A stretch of 64,000 bases of DNA from the NCBI GenBank assembly GCA_041554195.1, contig JBFFMJ010000011.1, forward strand, positions 42,528 to 106,527. The letters run 5' to 3'. A program made the position numbers and the translations under genes. Below are positions 62,596-64,000 of the stretch, one piece after another. The notes under the pieces are model-generated. The model was not told the DNA's origin and searched no databases. It saw only the letters and a list, made by a program, of their open reading frames with translations. Each line of letters starts with the position of its first letter. Within the stretch, counting starts at the first letter, position 1. This DNA is from JAPHSX01 sp041554195. GTDB taxonomy: Bacteria; Pseudomonadota; Gammaproteobacteria; Thiohalomonadales; Thiohalomonadaceae.

Positions 62596-63360
62596 TCATG
62601 GTGACGAAAATCCTCGTTGAACAACCTCCTTTACGAGGCGTCCATTTGTTGCATACGACGACAAAAGCATTCTCAAGTGATATGGCGACGCATAACTCTC
62701 TGGCAAGTTGAGTATTAGATCTAGTTTATCGTCATTATCTATGTCACCTGCCCATATTATGTAAAACCCTGTTGCACCTTCATAATTCCCACGTTTATCA
62801 AAAATAACCTGTGAAATACCATTATGAGACAGCGTAAGTATATGATTATTTCCGACAAAGTTATCATCAAGGTTTGTAACTTGCCGTAGAATGTACTTAT
62901 TAGAACCCAGCTTGATTTCTATACTCTCGTCAGTTTCAGGAATAACCACGCCGCCAACAAAAGTATGATTCTCGTGCTCTCTAAATGAGTTTTTTGTTAC
63001 TGTTGCTGAATCAATAACCCCCTCACGTAATCTTGGGCCTTTAATGAGTATCGTTGGTTTTGAGTTCTTTTCGTCAACACCCTTTGGATTGAGGTGTACA
63101 CAATGATCATAAAGATCATCAACGCCTGCGACTTTCTTTGATTGAACCAGATCAACTTTTAATGATTTCGCAAATGTGTCTTCATTGCTATTTGTTATGA
63201 AAAGAGCATTCCACTTTTCAGGAGTCGGGATTGGGTCATCCAAATGGCATCCTTCTATAAATAAGTCTAATTCATTATTTGCATGCGCAATGCTTGTGAC
63301 TGAGAATATGGCAACGACAAGTGAAATATAGATATTAATCAACGATGCAATCCTCTCCAT
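62596..63360 (-). CDS. Cassette-type exported protein, unknown
   Basis: 254 residues from MERIASLINIYISLVVAIFS. Signal peptide to about TSIAHA. The mature part has no recognised domain; near the end WAGDIDNDDKLDLILNLP has the D-x-D-x-D-x-x-x-D calcium-loop pattern of FG-GAP/EF-hand segments. I chose this Met because it begins 12 bases after attC-like site B; a longer start would run through the site. AT-rich, unlike the core genes. Confidence 0.75.
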   Translation of the reverse strand: MERIASLINIYISLVVAIFSVTSIAHANNELDLFIEGCHLDDPIPTPEKWNALFITNSNEDTFAKSLKVDLVQSKKVAGVDDLYDHCVHLNPKGVDEKNSKPTILIKGPRLREGVIDSATVTKNSFREHENHTFVGGVVIPETDESIEIKLGSNKYILRQVTNLDDNFVGNNHILTLSHNGISQVIFDKRGNYEGATGFYIIWAGDIDNDDKLDLILNLPESYASPYHLRMLLSSYATNGRLVKEVVQRGFSSP

Positions 63361-63372
63361 ATGTTCTTTTAC

Positions 63373-63430
63373 ATATAACGCTTTGCTAACCCAAGCGCCG
63401 CGGAAGTGTGGGTGAAGCACCTTGTTATGT
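63373..63430 (-). repeat. attC-like recombination site B
   Basis: 58 bases. On the minus strand ACATAAC (R'') and GTTATAT (R') bound it; inside, GTGCTT / AAAGC and ACCCA / TGGGT pair around CCGCGG. The R'' box starts 5 bases after the stop of the gene at 63435 and the R' box 12 bases before the start of the gene at 63360, the exact placement of attC in integron cassettes. Confidence 0.75.
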
Positions 63431-63434
63431 GCCA

Positions 63435-63794
63435 TTAGTCCCATGTGCCATTTTCTTCAAGAAGAACGTTTGTCCCGTTTTCAATAACTTGCAAAAGTCC
63501 TTGTTCTAAGACTTTATATGTAATGTTGCCATTTTCGAATACATACCCTACAAATCGACAGGGACTTCCGTCGGCGCATGTTGTATGTAGGGTTGTTCCA
63601 TTTAGCTCTATAGAGCGCCTTGTCTTTTTAGATAACCCAATGTATTTTACAGTTTCACAAGTCACATGCCCTTCTGGGCACTGTTGAGATATTGTTATAG
63701 TAAAATTCGTTGTGTTTAGTGTTTTTGTGTAGCCAGCGTACCCAAGAGCAGGAAACAAAAGCGCTATGCATAAAGAAGTTACCATTTTTGTCAT
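63435..63794 (-). CDS. Cassette-type small exported protein, unknown
   Basis: 119 residues from MTKMVTSLCIALLFPALGYA: a signal peptide, then a Cys-containing beta-rich domain (QQCPEGHVTCETV, TTCADGSPCRFVGYVF). The ATG has a good ribosome site (AAAAGGAAAAACAGC). No family recognised. AT-rich. It is one cassette of the array on the same strand as its neighbour. Confidence 0.75.
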   Translation of the reverse strand: MTKMVTSLCIALLFPALGYAGYTKTLNTTNFTITISQQCPEGHVTCETVKYIGLSKKTRRSIELNGTTLHTTCADGSPCRFVGYVFENGNITYKVLEQGLLQVIENGTNVLLEENGTWD

Positions 63795-63810
63795 TGCTGT
63801 TTTTCCTTTT

Positions 63811-63862
63811 GCACAAAACAAGCACCGCTCCGTCGGTCGGCTTGAACTGGTTGTTAGAATGC
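63811..63862 (-). repeat. attC-like recombination site C
   Basis: On the minus strand GCATTCTAACAACCAG leads into TCAAGC, CG, ACCG, loop, CGGT, GCTTG: a stem with a two-base bulge. The left half is close to the common attC start TCTAACAAnnnnTTCAAGCCGAC. The right box is degenerate (GTTTTGT). Confidence 0.55.
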
Positions 63863-63910
63863 CCGAATTCATATACTAAGTGCGACATCCTATTTAAAAG
63901 GTGAGGCGAA

Positions 63911-64000
63911 CTATGATAATAAAGTGTTTTCTCTCCCGCCAAGAAGTGAATTCACCTTATGACATATCAACAGCTCACCTCGAATGATAGGTATATATTG
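63911..64000 (-). CDS. 3' end of a further cassette ORF (partial)
   Basis: An open frame enters from the window edge and stops at 63911, 48 bases before attC-like site C. About 29 codons are visible (ending GGRENTLLS). It may be the tail of another cassette gene, but it is too short to judge. Confidence 0.3.
   Translation of the reverse strand, partial: QYIPIIRGELLICHKVNSLLGGRENTLLS

Noticed and set aside
62181..62624. 147-codon minus-strand open frame at the edge of the array
   Set aside because: It runs through attC-like site A and the TTCTAAC dyad, has no ribosome site, and its product looks random. Palindromes explain the openness.
63373..63430. Site B as an ordinary terminator
   Set aside because: It is an imperfect dyad bounded by GTTAT core boxes with no T run, and the arms are placed as in attC, so a terminator reading explains less.
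63435..63872. Longer start of the second cassette gene at 63872
   Set aside because: The extra 26 residues cross attC-like site C and delay the signal peptide; the ATG at 63794 has the ribosome site.
1..64000. tRNA, rRNA, CRISPR and transposase genes
   Set aside because: I looked for the usual landmarks (CCA-ended cloverleafs, regular spacer arrays, DDE/recombinase motifs) and found none. A missed tRNA is possible without a scan.

Overview
The window is chromosomal DNA of a gammaproteobacterium. The evidence is the gene set and its arrangement: dusB-fis with purH downstream, accBC with aroQ, cutA-dsbD, groESL, glnE, ilvE, and Kdo/heptose-type lipopolysaccharide (LPS) genes. Medium-to-high GC housekeeping genes alternate with more AT-rich accessory stretches. 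The layout recalls free-living or sulfur-oxidising Chromatiales-type genomes, but nothing here fixes the genus; that placement is inference. No tRNA, rRNA, CRISPR array or transposase gene was seen.

Layout. 1-21.6 kb is mostly housekeeping: purH (cut by the window edge), fis, dusB, a zinc-ribbon membrane protein with acidic repeats, an outer-membrane porin, prmA, accC, accB, aroQ, dsbD (with a duplicated N-terminal domain), cutA, fxsA, groES-groEL behind a perfect CIRCE operator, an uncharacterised four-gene membrane cluster that includes a MotA/ExbB-like and MotB/ExbD-like proton-channel pair, glnE, ilvE and a small zinc-finger gene. 21.6-33.3 kb is an O-antigen/exopolysaccharide locus: a JUMPstart-like leader, a MarR-type regulator, a sugar aminotransferase, a hexapeptide acyltransferase, an unknown protein, a flippase, several glycosyltransferases, a WcaJ-type initiating transferase, an O-antigen ligase/polymerase and a decayed nucleotide-sugar dehydrogenase relic. 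33.3-50.7 kb is the LPS inner-core, Kdo and lipid A region: hldE, an oxidoreductase pair, waaF, several glycosyltransferases, a sulfotransferase-like gene, UDP-xylose synthase and UDP-glucose dehydrogenase, an LTA-synthase-like membrane transferase, a waaC-like gene, a Kdo kinase, waaA and lpxL. 50.7-62.1 kb returns to core-type genes: hemerythrin, tolC, a pcm-like methyltransferase, a TPP riboswitch with thiC, an Ala/Glu-rich lipoprotein, a CvfB-like S1 protein, an RNA methyltransferase, a permuted NlpC/P60 protein, adenine deaminase and a tiny lysine-rich protein.

From about 62.3 kb to the right edge the composition becomes AT-rich and the organisation changes. Short exported orphan proteins, all on the minus strand, alternate with palindromic sites that have the architecture of integron attC sites. 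I read this as the end of an integron cassette array (or a cluster of attC sites without an integrase). Its integrase, if any, lies outside the window. This is the most unusual part of the sequence.

How the genes work together: most of 21-51 kb builds the cell envelope. ugd and the UDP-xylose synthase supply UDP-glucuronate and UDP-xylose; hldE supplies ADP-heptose; waaA, the Kdo kinase, waaC- and waaF-like enzymes and lpxL build the lipid A/inner core; the 22-33 kb genes assemble, flip and ligate an O-chain.
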